From Methylophaga marina (lineage in GTDB: Bacteria > Pseudomonadota > Gammaproteobacteria > Nitrosococcales > Methylophagaceae), in NCBI RefSeq assembly GCF_030296755.1, contig NZ_AP027741.1:2719001-2783000 (forward strand): a DNA stretch of 64,000 nucleotides, read 5' to 3'. The notes under the pieces are model-generated. The model saw only the letters and a list, made by a program, of their open reading frames with translations, was not told the origin of the DNA and made no database searches. Below, in pieces: positions 1-8,869 of the stretch. How positions within the stretch are numbered: position 1 is the stretch's first letter; the number at the start of each line of letters is the position of its first letter. Both the position numbers and the translations under genes were made by a program.

Positions 1-906
1 GCCGATGAAAAAAGTAGTGGTCGTTGGCCAATGTTAGTGGCTCAGGTATCGAAGGGTACACAGTTAATTTTCAGAAAGATGGCTGTACCCGCTTTGATGG
101 TATTGACCGTCAATGTGACTTTATTGGTGTTAGCCACATGGATGACATCGGTCACAATAGATAGCAGTTGGTTGGCAGTCTTACTACAAGTTGTTTTGTA
201 TCAACTGTGTTGGTGGCTGATTTGTGGCTGGATTGTATTTTTGAATAAAGAAGCCAGTTTCAATTATCTGTCACTCATTAGTATTTGGCTGGTGTTTACA
301 TTTATTGTGCCGGGTATGGCTTATCTCTATCAAATTCAACAACAAGAAGCTGGGAAAGATGCAGCGATCGTGTTTGAGCAGCGTCAATATATGAATGATA
401 GCTGGGATAAAGATAAGAAAGCTGACTTTGAGGCTTATCTCGCGAAGTTTCCACAATGGACGCCTACCGCCCCGTTGGGTGATGAATTTGACTGGCGTTG
501 GTATTACGGGCAGCAGCAGATGAGTGATGTCGTGGTTAGTGATCTAGTCGAAAAACGTTACCAGAGTCAGTTAGCCAGTCACCAGCAAGGCCAGGCTTTT
601 TCATGGTTTTCCCCAGTAATGACAATGCAATACAGTTTTAATCGCTTGGCGAATAGCGATATGTTGGCGAATGTTGATTTCAATCAGCAAGTTGCAGAGT
701 ATCAACAGTCATTACGTGATTTCTTCTGGTCATTTTATTTCTTCGATACCGCTTTTGAAAAAACAGATTTTGCTGATATCCCCAGTTTTAATTACCAGCC
801 TGATAATGCTGCATTTATCTGGCAGGGTTCTCTGAAACTGTTGTTACTGAGTTTGGTGTTTGGGGTGTTACTGTGGCGCAAGGTAAGCGCTTTTCATGAA
901 CGCTGA
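1..906 (+). CDS. DUF3526-type ABC transporter permease, 5' end cut by the window
   Basis: The reading frame is open from base 1, and the first in-window ATG (base 31) is preceded by ten in-frame sense codons, so the true start probably lies upstream. The part seen has three hydrophobic segments near its start, a long soluble loop rich in Gln and acidic residues, and a final membrane helix close to the C-terminus. The loop carries the SPVMTMQ-type stretch and the FNQQVAEYQQSLRDFF region typical of DUF3526 permeases, which normally sit beside an ABC ATPase and a sister permease. These would be upstream, outside the window. The substrate is unknown. Its stop codon overlaps the start of the CobW gene by 11 bases, so the two are probably co-transcribed. 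Confidence 0.7.
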   Translation, partial: ADEKSSGRWPMLVAQVSKGTQLIFRKMAVPALMVLTVNVTLLVLATWMTSVTIDSSWLAVLLQVVLYQLCWWLICGWIVFLNKEASFNYLSLISIWLVFTFIVPGMAYLYQIQQQEAGKDAAIVFEQRQYMNDSWDKDKKADFEAYLAKFPQWTPTAPLGDEFDWRWYYGQQQMSDVVVSDLVEKRYQSQLASHQQGQAFSWFSPVMTMQYSFNRLANSDMLANVDFNQQVAEYQQSLRDFFWSFYFFDTAFEKTDFADIPSFNYQPDNAAFIWQGSLKLLLLSLVFGVLLWRKVSAFHER

Positions 907-1899
907 CACCATGCAGCCAATTCCGACAAATATCATCACCGGTTTTTTGGGAGTAGGGAAAACAACGGCGATTATGTCCTTACTCAAGAAAAAGCCAGAA
1001 ACTGAGAGGTGGGCCGTTCTGGTGAATGAGTTTGGCGAGGTGGGGCTGGATAAAGCGTTGCTATCGTCAGATTCTTCAGAATCTGATGGCTTAATTATCA
1101 AAGAAGTACCGGGCGGATGCATGTGCTGCACGGCAGGCTTACCTGTCACCGTAGCGTTAAATCAGATCCTACGGGAAGTGCAGCCAGATAGGTTATTGAT
1201 TGAACCTAGTGGCCTCGGTCATCCTAAAGAAGTATTGGATATCCTCACAAGCAGGCAATATCGAGACTGGATTGATTTAGCGGCGACCATTACCTTAGTC
1301 GATGCTCGTCATTTTAGTGATGAGCGTTACATCACTCATGAGATATTTTTGCAGCAATTAGAAGTGGCCGATCTGATTGTCGTGAATAAGTATGATGATC
1401 AGCAACAAGCAGACTTAGTATCAATGCAGAATTTTCTCCATCAGTTCGATTCTCATTGCACACCTACGCATCATACAGAATGGGGGAGCTACCACTTTCA
1501 TTTCTGGATAAGCCTTCTTCATTCAAACGCGCTGTTTGGCAAAAGGTGCCCGAGCCCAAACAGGATCAGAAAAGTAATCAACAGGCTGAAAGTGGCCCGG
1601 ATATTTATGAACATCAGGATGATGGTTGGCAAAGCCTTGGTTTTCGTTTCGACAATACGTATCAATTTGATGAGTCGGCTTTATTACAGTTTTGCCGTGA
1701 ATCGGAAGTAGAACGGCTCAAAGCGGTTGTCAGTACCGAGATGGGCACACTTTTTATCAATCAGGTCTACACTGAGCTTCATTTTAGCCAAAATTCGGTG
1801 CCAGTGAAGGAGAGCCTGATCGAGTTTATTAGTGCGACACCGTTTTCATCAGTGGCCATCCAAGCTGCTTTATCAGACTGTGTTATCAAGCGTCAGTGA
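896..1899 (+). CDS. CobW/COG0523-family GTPase (metal chaperone), frame broken by 1-nt deletion
   Basis: This is a G3E-family GTPase that, by family, delivers zinc or another metal to client enzymes. It shows the Walker A motif GFLGVGKTT (residues 16-24), the family's metal-binding CMCC (75-78, inside GGCMCC) and the guanine-specificity motif NKYD near residue 164. The frame that starts at 896 runs off into nonsense after about residue 197. The C-terminal domain continues in another frame to 1899. Adding one G to the five-G run at 1482-1486 joins the halves (EWGELPLSFL) and gives 334 residues, the usual size. A homopolymer sequencing error is more likely than a real loss. The next gene, an amidohydrolase with a metal site, starts 6 bases later and could be its client; that is inference. 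Confidence 0.85.
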
Positions 1900-1905
1900 G
1901 GTTTT

Positions 1906-3567
1906 ATGTATTCTTGTATCAAAAACGCCCGTGCCTTTGACCCTGTTCAGAATTGGAATGGCGAGATTCGTGATATCTGGTTCAAAGAGGACAGAATTTC
2001 TGACACACCAGACTTAGAGCAACAGCAGAAAGCCAGCATTTATGATGTGAAGGGTGATATTGTGATGGCCGGTGGCATTGATATACACAGTCATATTGCT
2101 GGAGGTAACGTCAACACAGCTCGGTTATTGCTGCCAGAGCAGCATCGTAATCATTTGATGCGACAAGCTGTCACACCTTTCTCTAATGCGCGCTGGTCGT
2201 CGTTCGAAACCGGTTATAAATACACTGAGATGGGCTATAGCATGGTTGTTGAACCAGCGATGTTGCCTGTTAATGCACCACAAGTGCATGCCGAATTTGC
2301 TGATATTCCCATTATTGATACGGCGGCTTTAGCCATCCTAGGTAGTGATGATTTATTGGTGAGTTTAATCCGTGCTGGTGCGGGCCAGTCACAAATTAAT
2401 GATTATGTGGCCTGGACGCTACATAAAACAAAAGCCCTAGGCTTAAAAGTGATTAACGCCGGTGGATCACAAGCATTTAAAGAGGGTGCAGAAACCTTTG
2501 ATTTAGATGATGTTTTAAGTGATTACGGCATTTCGTCACGTCAGTTATTACAAACCTTGCAGACTGCTGCTGTACAGACTGGATTACCACATCCTGTTCA
2601 CGTTCATTGTAATAATTTGGGAACGCCAGGCAACATCCAGACGATTGTCGATACGATGGAAGCGGCGCAAGGATTGCCAATGCATTTAGCGCATGTGCAG
2701 TTTTATGGCTATGGCAATGAAGGTAAGTTTGGTTTTTCTTCCGCTGCAGCTCAGTTGATGGCAGCATTTAATCGTTATCCGAATATTACGATGGATGTCG
2801 GGCAGGTGCTATTTGGTCAAACGGTGACTTTGTCAGCTGACGTCATGGCACAGTTTGCTCGTCGTGGCGATGCCAGTCCCAATAAATGGCACGTCTGGCA
2901 TGCAGAGAATGAGGGCAGTGGTGGTATCGTGCCTTATCAATACAAACAAACCAGCTTTGTGAATGGCTTGCAGTGGGCGATTGGCCTGGAGATATTTTTA
3001 CTATCAGAAGATCCATGGCGATTATTTTTTACTACTGATCATCCAAATGGTGCGCCATTTACCCGTTATCCAGACTTATTACATTTATTAATGAGTTATG
3101 AGTATCGCATGGCTTGTTTGGAAAATCTGCATCCTGAAATCACCGAAATGACCTTATTAAAAGATCTGAAAAAAGAATTCAGTTTGTATGAGATAGCGAT
3201 TATGACCCGAGCGGCGCCTGCCCGTTTACTGGGGCAGAATGACAGAGGGACGTTACAACCAGGGTCAAGAGCTGACATTGCTGTTTATCGTGAACAAGAC
3301 GACAAATCGATTATGTTCCGCCATGCTGAAAAAGTGTTTAAAAATGGTGAGCTTGTACTGAATGATGGTCGAGTAACACAACGCACTAATGGCAGTACTG
3401 TCACCGCTTCTGTTGGTTTTAATCAGGAAATTGAACAGACGGTGCAAGATTATTTTGATCGTTTCTACACAATGAAACTCAGTCATTACGGTATCACTGA
3501 TGCCTTTATGGAAGAGCAGCGCAGAGATTATTTAGCAACTCAGTTATCAGGCCAACATTCAGCCTGA
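1906..3567 (+). CDS. fhcA: Formylmethanofuran dehydrogenase subunit A-like amidohydrolase
   Basis: The 553 residues match the usual length and layout of FwdA/FhcA, the amidohydrolase subunit of the formyltransferase/hydrolase complex. In methylotrophs that complex releases formate from the C1 carrier in the tetrahydromethanopterin pathway. The metal-binding HSH sits at 61-63 in GGIDIHSHIAGG. Further signatures are VINAGG near 180, HVHCNN and HLAHVQ in the middle, and the catalytic-Asp region TTDHPNG near 376. All look intact, so this is not an obviously decayed copy. In typical methylotrophs fhcA lies with fhcB, fhcC and fhcD; here it stands alone behind a CobW GTPase. It could be the housekeeping subunit encoded apart or a paralogue with another substrate. 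A hairpin terminator follows at 3577-3605. Confidence 0.82.
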   Translation: MYSCIKNARAFDPVQNWNGEIRDIWFKEDRISDTPDLEQQQKASIYDVKGDIVMAGGIDIHSHIAGGNVNTARLLLPEQHRNHLMRQAVTPFSNARWSSFETGYKYTEMGYSMVVEPAMLPVNAPQVHAEFADIPIIDTAALAILGSDDLLVSLIRAGAGQSQINDYVAWTLHKTKALGLKVINAGGSQAFKEGAETFDLDDVLSDYGISSRQLLQTLQTAAVQTGLPHPVHVHCNNLGTPGNIQTIVDTMEAAQGLPMHLAHVQFYGYGNEGKFGFSSAAAQLMAAFNRYPNITMDVGQVLFGQTVTLSADVMAQFARRGDASPNKWHVWHAENEGSGGIVPYQYKQTSFVNGLQWAIGLEIFLLSEDPWRLFFTTDHPNGAPFTRYPDLLHLLMSYEYRMACLENLHPEITEMTLLKDLKKEFSLYEIAIMTRAAPARLLGQNDRGTLQPGSRADIAVYREQDDKSIMFRHAEKVFKNGELVLNDGRVTQRTNGSTVTASVGFNQEIEQTVQDYFDRFYTMKLSHYGITDAFMEEQRRDYLATQLSGQHSA

Positions 3568-3576
3568 GCTGAATAA

Positions 3577-3605
3577 AAAGGGCATGGTGTGATGCCATGC
3601 CCTTT
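3577..3605. terminator. Bidirectional Rho-independent terminator
   Basis: A perfect 11-bp stem (AAAGGGCATGG pairing with CCATGCCCTTT) encloses a 7-nt loop. A-rich sequence lies on the left and T-rich sequence on the right. It sits between the convergent fhcA-like gene and the TonB-receptor gene and can serve both. Confidence 0.8.
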
Positions 3606-3616
3606 GATTTTTGTCT

Positions 3617-6059
3617 TTAGAAGTCTAAACGCAAGCCAGCAAATACCGTTCTTGGTGCACCGACAGAGATGCGGTAATCACCACCAGAAGCGGTGTAATA
3701 CTCTTCATCGGTGATATTCTTCACACCTAAATCCACTCTGAGCGTTGAATTGCCAATCGCTGGGAAGTAATACCAAATCCCTGCATCAACCAATGTGTAG
3801 TCGCCCAAGTCGAAGCTGTGCTCGCTATCACCATAGCGATTACCCACATGAGTAATACCACCCCCCATACCAAAACCACTCAGAGGATGATCGGCTCCCT
3901 GGAATTCATAACTCGTCCATAGATTGGCGGTATGCTCTGGTACATTTCTAGGACGGTTACCATTGGTGTCAGTGTCTTCACTGACAATCTCAGCATCCAG
4001 TAAGCCAAGTGATGCCCGGATATTCCAGCCACGGACGGGGCTACCAGCAAGGCTGAATTCGACACCATTGGTCTCAATGCCTCCGGTTAATTCGGCTTCA
4101 CCATTGACACTTTCATAGACATTGTCTTGTTTTATATCAAAATATGCCATCGTCAGCAGTAGTCTGTCATCAAACGTTGACCATTTCACACCGGCTTCAT
4201 ATTGTCGGCCTTGCTGTGGTGACAACTCAGTTTGTTGCTGCTGACCGGTATAAATATTTTGCGCCATGAACGTATCAGCATAAGAGGTATATTAAAGAGA
4301 CTTCTGGAATAACATTCCAGACAATTCCGGCACTTTTGGTAAATTTGCTATCACGTGGAGTATCTGCTGTGATGACGGCACCGGAACTGAGTATGCGACG
4401 TTCAAAGTCTGCAGAATAAAATTCTTCGCGTAAGCCTAGGGTGATGGTGATGTCATCAGATGGTTTCATATCAAGTTGAGCAAAGGGGCCATATGACTTC
4501 ATATTGACATCACGATCATCTCGACTTGCTGTCGTAATATCATTGATTAAGCCATAACTGTTTGGATTGGTGACGGTACCACCAGTTTGATCGCTACCGG
4601 CAAAGTTGATCCATTCTTCGTCTTGCTTGTGATATTCAACACCCGTTACAAGCTTCATTGGCAGGAATAAATCAAATTCTCCCCGGGCCTGTAAACGAGC
4701 GAAGAAAGTATTTAACTCACGGTCTATGTTGCCTTGAACCCCTCGTGTTATTGTTCCATCGCTTGCTACACCCCCTACTTCAACATGAGTATCGTCCGCT
4801 TTTTCACTGTTGTAAAACAGTTTAGACTCAATATTCCAGCCGCTTTGTTTGATAGGAAAAACGGTATCAATTTCTATGAGGTTGGATTCCACTTCATTAA
4901 AGCTGAAGCCGGCATCATAGCTTGTATCACTTGAAACATCCGCAATGGTTCGTTTGCCATTGGCCAGCGGAACCGTAATAACACCACGGTCAAATGATCG
5001 TTTTTCTTTGCTGTATTCATAATTTACATTGATATATTCGCCTTGATCACCAAACCAAGAAAGCGAGGTGGATAAAAAGCGTCTGTCGATATCTGAGTTG
5101 TCGCGAAAAGTCTCACTGTCTTCCCATGAACCGGTGACGCGGTATGCCAGATTATCGCTATCAGCGATTGCCCCTGTAGAGTCAAACACTGCACGGCGCT
5201 GACCATGCTCATCAAAGCTGGTAGAAAGATGATGTTCATTCTCTAACTGGGGTTTTTTAGTGATAATGTTAACAAGACCACCGGGCATCATTTGTCCTAT
5301 ATCTGCCACGGGGCCTTTGATAATTTGAATATTGTCCACAGTTGCCGGATCAATACGTCTGTTTGTTTTGAGGCGAACGCCATTACGATAAATATCAGCA
5401 GGCCGTCTGAATCCTCTAATCAGATAGTCTTCTCGTGTGCCACCATAACCATCGGAGTTGACCACATTAGGTGCCAGCTTATAGACATCTTCCATTTCAC
5501 GTGCTTGTGAATCCAAAAGTAATTGTTCTGGAATAATATCGACACTGCGGGCCACTTCGGTGATATCTTTAGCTGTGCGAACTCCTGTTTTTACTTCACG
5601 ACTGTCATAACGAAATTGTGGTGTGCCCATGACCATTAAGGCATCTAACTCCACTGATTGAGAATGATTATCTAGCGTGACATTTTGTTGTTGCTTTGGC
5701 GACGGGATTTTTTGTAAATAATAGCTATTATCGGCAGATTTGATATACCTTAATCCCGTACCGGCCAGAATTATTTCTAAGCCTTGTTCAGTATTGAAAT
5801 CACCAGATAAGCCTGAGCTATATTTTCCAGTCGTCAGGGTGGCATCTGCTGAGAGTAAAATACCTGAACGGCTGGCAAACTGGGTTAATACAGTGGCTAA
5901 ATTTCCTTGTTGAATTTCATAATGCTGTTCAATATTGTTGGCATAAACGGTAAGGGGCTGATAGAGCAAACTACTACTCAGCACAATTGAACTTAATAAT
6001 AGTTGGCGAGTTTTACGTCGTTTGTTCAATAGTGCTTTTGTGCTTTGTTGATTTCTCAT
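3617..6059 (-). CDS. TonB-dependent siderophore receptor with STN domain, frame broken by 1-nt insertion
   Basis: This is an outer-membrane ferric-siderophore receptor of the FecA/FpvA transducer type. From the N-terminus it has a signal peptide (about 1-40), an STN signalling domain (about 48-118), a TonB-box/plug region with the LIRGF motif, and a 22-strand barrel ending in the aromatic GLRLDF. The barrel is split. The upstream frame (4275-6059) ends in a false tail after EVSL, and the last 216 residues (3617-4267) lie in another frame. Removing one base near 4292 gives SLYTSYADTF, a family-typical strand, and a total of 813 residues. This is the only repair in the window needing a base removed, so a real mutation is somewhat more plausible here. 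FecR and the sigma factor lie just upstream. Confidence 0.85.
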
Positions 6060-6136
6060 TTTTTCCTCATCTGCTTTAGTGTCTTTACTAGCTATGCCGG
6101 ATAGCAGAAGGAAAAGGGAAGTAAATCGTAAAAAAG

Positions 6137-7120
6137 TTAATGTCTTTTATCGATACGCCATACTTTTTTGTTGACCTGCCAGATATGAACGGGCAGAGAC
6201 GTTTCAACCGCTGTTAATACTCTAGGTATATTGTTGATGGGATAACTGCCCATGAGTCGAAAGCTATTGAGTTCGTCTGGACAGATTATCACCGGCTCTT
6301 GATAACGATTTATCTCAGCAATAAACTCACATAAAGGTATGTCATTGGCGAGTAAAATGCCTTTGGTCCAAGCTTCCTTGATTGGATCCACAGGTAATGT
6401 ATCTTTGAGTATGGTTTGTTGATTAAATAGGGTTTGTTTGCCTGCGGGCGTAATGGTCGATGTCGTTTGATGGTTGGGCTCTGTTTTCACTGCACCGTCG
6501 AAGACACTCAACGTGGTTTTCTGATTGTCATATTGCACGTTAAAGCGTGTTCCTAATGCAGTGAGCCGGCCATCTTCTGTATCAACCAGCAGGGGACGGT
6601 GTTGGTAGGCCGTATCGGGGCCACTACTAATGAATACCTCACCTTGCAGCAAATTGATTTGACGTAAATCAACACTGAACTGTGTTTCCACTTTACTATT
6701 GGTGTTAAGCCAAAGTTGAGTGCCATCGGCAAGTGTAATCTGACGTGTTTCCCCAATGGCTGTTGCGTACTGTGTTTTATCGCTTGTTACAGGATAAAGT
6801 GTAAAAACAGACAGCGTGATCAATGAGACGATGACCAGAATAGCGATACTAAAAATAGACGTTGTTCTAGAGGTTCCTGACTTGGCAGTTGTCCGCCTTA
6901 GAACGTAATGAGATGTGGATGAGTTTGCTGCCTGATTAAAACCGGTCTGAATCGCTTCTATCTGTTCCCAAGCAAGTTGATGGGCAGGATCGAGGGATAA
7001 CCAATCACGCCAGTTTTGTTGTTCTTCGGCACTGACATTTTCACCCTGTAAAATCGCAAACCACTGAGAGGCTTGCTGTAATACCTTATCTTCAAGCAAG
7101 AGCTGACTTTCTGGGCGCAT
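6137..7120 (-). CDS. FecR-family anti-sigma/transmembrane signal transducer
   Basis: The 327-residue protein has an N-terminal DUF4880 domain (about 10-50, with the WRDWLSLDPAHQLAWE signature). One membrane helix follows at about 90-112, then a periplasmic FecR domain with the GETRQITLADGTQLWLN core. The C-terminal section resembles an STN domain. By family it senses the STN domain of its partner receptor in the periplasm and controls the ECF sigma factor on the cytoplasmic side. It follows the sigma-factor gene with 1 base between them and lies 77 bases upstream of the TonB receptor, the classical fecI-fecR-receptor order. The ligand is not predictable from sequence. Confidence 0.9.
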   Translation of the reverse strand: MRPESQLLLEDKVLQQASQWFAILQGENVSAEEQQNWRDWLSLDPAHQLAWEQIEAIQTGFNQAANSSTSHYVLRRTTAKSGTSRTTSIFSIAILVIVSLITLSVFTLYPVTSDKTQYATAIGETRQITLADGTQLWLNTNSKVETQFSVDLRQINLLQGEVFISSGPDTAYQHRPLLVDTEDGRLTALGTRFNVQYDNQKTTLSVFDGAVKTEPNHQTTSTITPAGKQTLFNQQTILKDTLPVDPIKEAWTKGILLANDIPLCEFIAEINRYQEPVIICPDELNSFRLMGSYPINNIPRVLTAVETSLPVHIWQVNKKVWRIDKRH

Positions 7121-7121
7121 T

Positions 7122-7640
7122 TTACGGTTTGGCGTTTTTAAGGCGTAAGCACTGGAACATGGCCTCTGCCATATAGGTTTTGATTGTTCGTTCAGACACG
7201 GCCAGTTTTTCAGCGATTTGTCGGTAAGTGCAACCTTCTAACTGAGACAAAATAAAAGTATCGCGGACTGGCTTTTTCATACTATCCAGTAAGGCGATTA
7301 ATTCCAGTAATGTATCTATTGTAATGGCCCGATGTTCTTCTGACGGACTGAACTCTTCCGGATATAAAGCCAGTGCTTCAAGATAAGTTTGTTCGACCCG
7401 TTTTCGGCGCCAGTAATCATTCAGCAGACCATGTGCGATGGTAGTTAAATATGCACGAGGTTGTTTCAAATCTGTTATTTTCTCAGGTTTGAGAATCAAT
7501 CTGACAAAAGTGGATTGCACTAAATCAAGAGCTAGATCATCACATTGCAGCTTGTTTTTTAACCAACGATGTAACCAGCTTTTATGTTCTGTGTATAAAG
7601 CGGTGACATCCTTATCTTGTTGATAGGTGAGATTGCTCAA
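7122..7640 (-). CDS. FecI-type ECF RNA polymerase sigma factor
   Basis: The 172-residue ECF sigma factor has region 2 at about 10-80 (LVQSTFVRL, YLTTIAHGLLNDYWRRK) and region 4 with a helix-turn-helix at about 120-165 (TYRQIAEKLAVSERTIKTYM). It is the FecI-like member of the iron-starvation group and should drive the downstream receptor when FecR signals. The best start in this frame is a TTG at 7640; no in-frame ATG lies close upstream. A likely Fur box lies 20 bases upstream, consistent with iron repression of the regulators. Confidence 0.88.
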   Translation of the reverse strand: MSNLTYQQDKDVTALYTEHKSWLHRWLKNKLQCDDLALDLVQSTFVRLILKPEKITDLKQPRAYLTTIAHGLLNDYWRRKRVEQTYLEALALYPEEFSPSEEHRAITIDTLLELIALLDSMKKPVRDTFILSQLEGCTYRQIAEKLAVSERTIKTYMAEAMFQCLRLKNAKP

Positions 7641-7659
7641 AATCGGCCTTAATGTAAAT

Positions 7660-7678
7660 GTGAATTATTATCATTATT
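7660..7678 (-). promoter_or_regulatory. Probable Fur box upstream of the fecI-like gene
   Basis: Read on the minus strand, this 19-mer matches the Escherichia coli Fur consensus GATAATGATAATCATTATC at 15 of 19 positions by hand alignment. It lies 20 bases before the sigma-factor start, where a Fur operator would overlap the promoter. It fits the iron-uptake function of the three genes downstream. Confidence 0.6.
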
Positions 7679-7723
7679 TAATAAGGCGCGATGACTGTCA
7701 AACAGGAAATGTTTTCATGCGTT

Positions 7724-8854
7724 CTAGTGTTTTGTGGATGTTGCAGGTGAAATTCGATATACAGCACCAGCATCAGTGCTGATGATTAAAGCGCCATCGG
7801 GTGCTTCAATGACGTTGCGAATTCTGCTGGAGAGCGTGTCTAATAAACGCTGTTCGTCAACAACTTGATTGTTCTCATTAAGGCTGACAATATTTAAATG
7901 TTGTAAGCTGAGTGCGCCTGAAATGAGTTTACCTTGCCATTCAGGAAACAAGGTACTCTGATATTGAATAAGGCTGCTGGGGGCGATAGATGGAATATAG
8001 GTTTTCACTGGTTGTTCCATACCATCCTGATGTGTGCCATGGCCGACGGAAAGTGGCGCCCAGTATTCTTTGCCGTAAGAAATTTCTGGCCATCCGTAGT
8101 TTTTACCGGCTTCGATTAAATTGATCTCATCACCACCGCGTGGTCCATGTTCAATTTCCCACAGTTGTTGAGTTTGTTGGTTATAAAATAAACCTTGAGG
8201 ATTGCGGTGGCCATAGCTCCAAATTTCAGGCAGAGCCTTGTCTTGACCGACAAATGGATTATCAGATGCTGCAGTGCCATCCATATTCAATCGTAAAATG
8301 CTGCCGGCATGAGTCATTAAATTTTGCCCGTTTGGACGCTCACCACGATCACCCACAGACAGGAAAATATGACCTTGACCATCAAAAGTAATACGACCAC
8401 CATAATGGACGTCGTTGCCTGTACGAGATTGAGTCACCAGCAATTCTTGCCAGTCGATGAGTTTATTGTTATCCAGTTTAGCTCTGGCGAGGGTAGTAGC
8501 GCCTTTGCCATCGACATCTTTGGCATAACTGAAATAAATCCAGCCTGTTTTATCAAAGTCTGGCGCGTGTTTAACATCAAACAGACCGCCTTGACCCTCT
8601 ACCAAAATATCCTCAGGTAAGCCTTGGATTTCCGTTGTTTGGTGTGTGTCAAAATCGTATTGAAATAACTGACCCTCGCGACTGGTAATAAGTAGGGTTT
8701 TGTTATTCAGATAATCCATTCCCCAACCAAGAGAAATATCTGTTGTTAACTTTTCGATGGTCAGGTCTTTATCCCGAGTGATATCTGCAGCAATAAACTG
8801 GCTACTGAAAACAAGGGCAAACGCGGAGAGTGTCTTGGCGAGTTTCACTGTCAT
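7724..8854 (-). CDS. PQQ-dependent aldose sugar dehydrogenase (Asd/YliI-like), periplasmic
   Basis: The 376-residue protein has a cleavable signal peptide (about 1-23, ending FIAA). The rest is the six-bladed soluble glucose-dehydrogenase fold. Diagnostic motifs are VHYGGRI near 147, EHGPRGGDEINLI near 236 and NYGWPEISYG near 253. By family it oxidises free aldose sugars in the periplasm using PQQ and calcium. PQQ is normally available in methylotrophs because methanol dehydrogenase needs it. The gene ends about 80 bases before the sigma-factor start on the same strand and lies 15 bases downstream of selO, so it may be transcribed with selO. Confidence 0.88.
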   Translation of the reverse strand: MTVKLAKTLSAFALVFSSQFIAADITRDKDLTIEKLTTDISLGWGMDYLNNKTLLITSREGQLFQYDFDTHQTTEIQGLPEDILVEGQGGLFDVKHAPDFDKTGWIYFSYAKDVDGKGATTLARAKLDNNKLIDWQELLVTQSRTGNDVHYGGRITFDGQGHIFLSVGDRGERPNGQNLMTHAGSILRLNMDGTAASDNPFVGQDKALPEIWSYGHRNPQGLFYNQQTQQLWEIEHGPRGGDEINLIEAGKNYGWPEISYGKEYWAPLSVGHGTHQDGMEQPVKTYIPSIAPSSLIQYQSTLFPEWQGKLISGALSLQHLNIVSLNENNQVVDEQRLLDTLSSRIRNVIEAPDGALIISTDAGAVYRISPATSTKH

Positions 8855-8869
8855 TTCCTTATTAATTGA

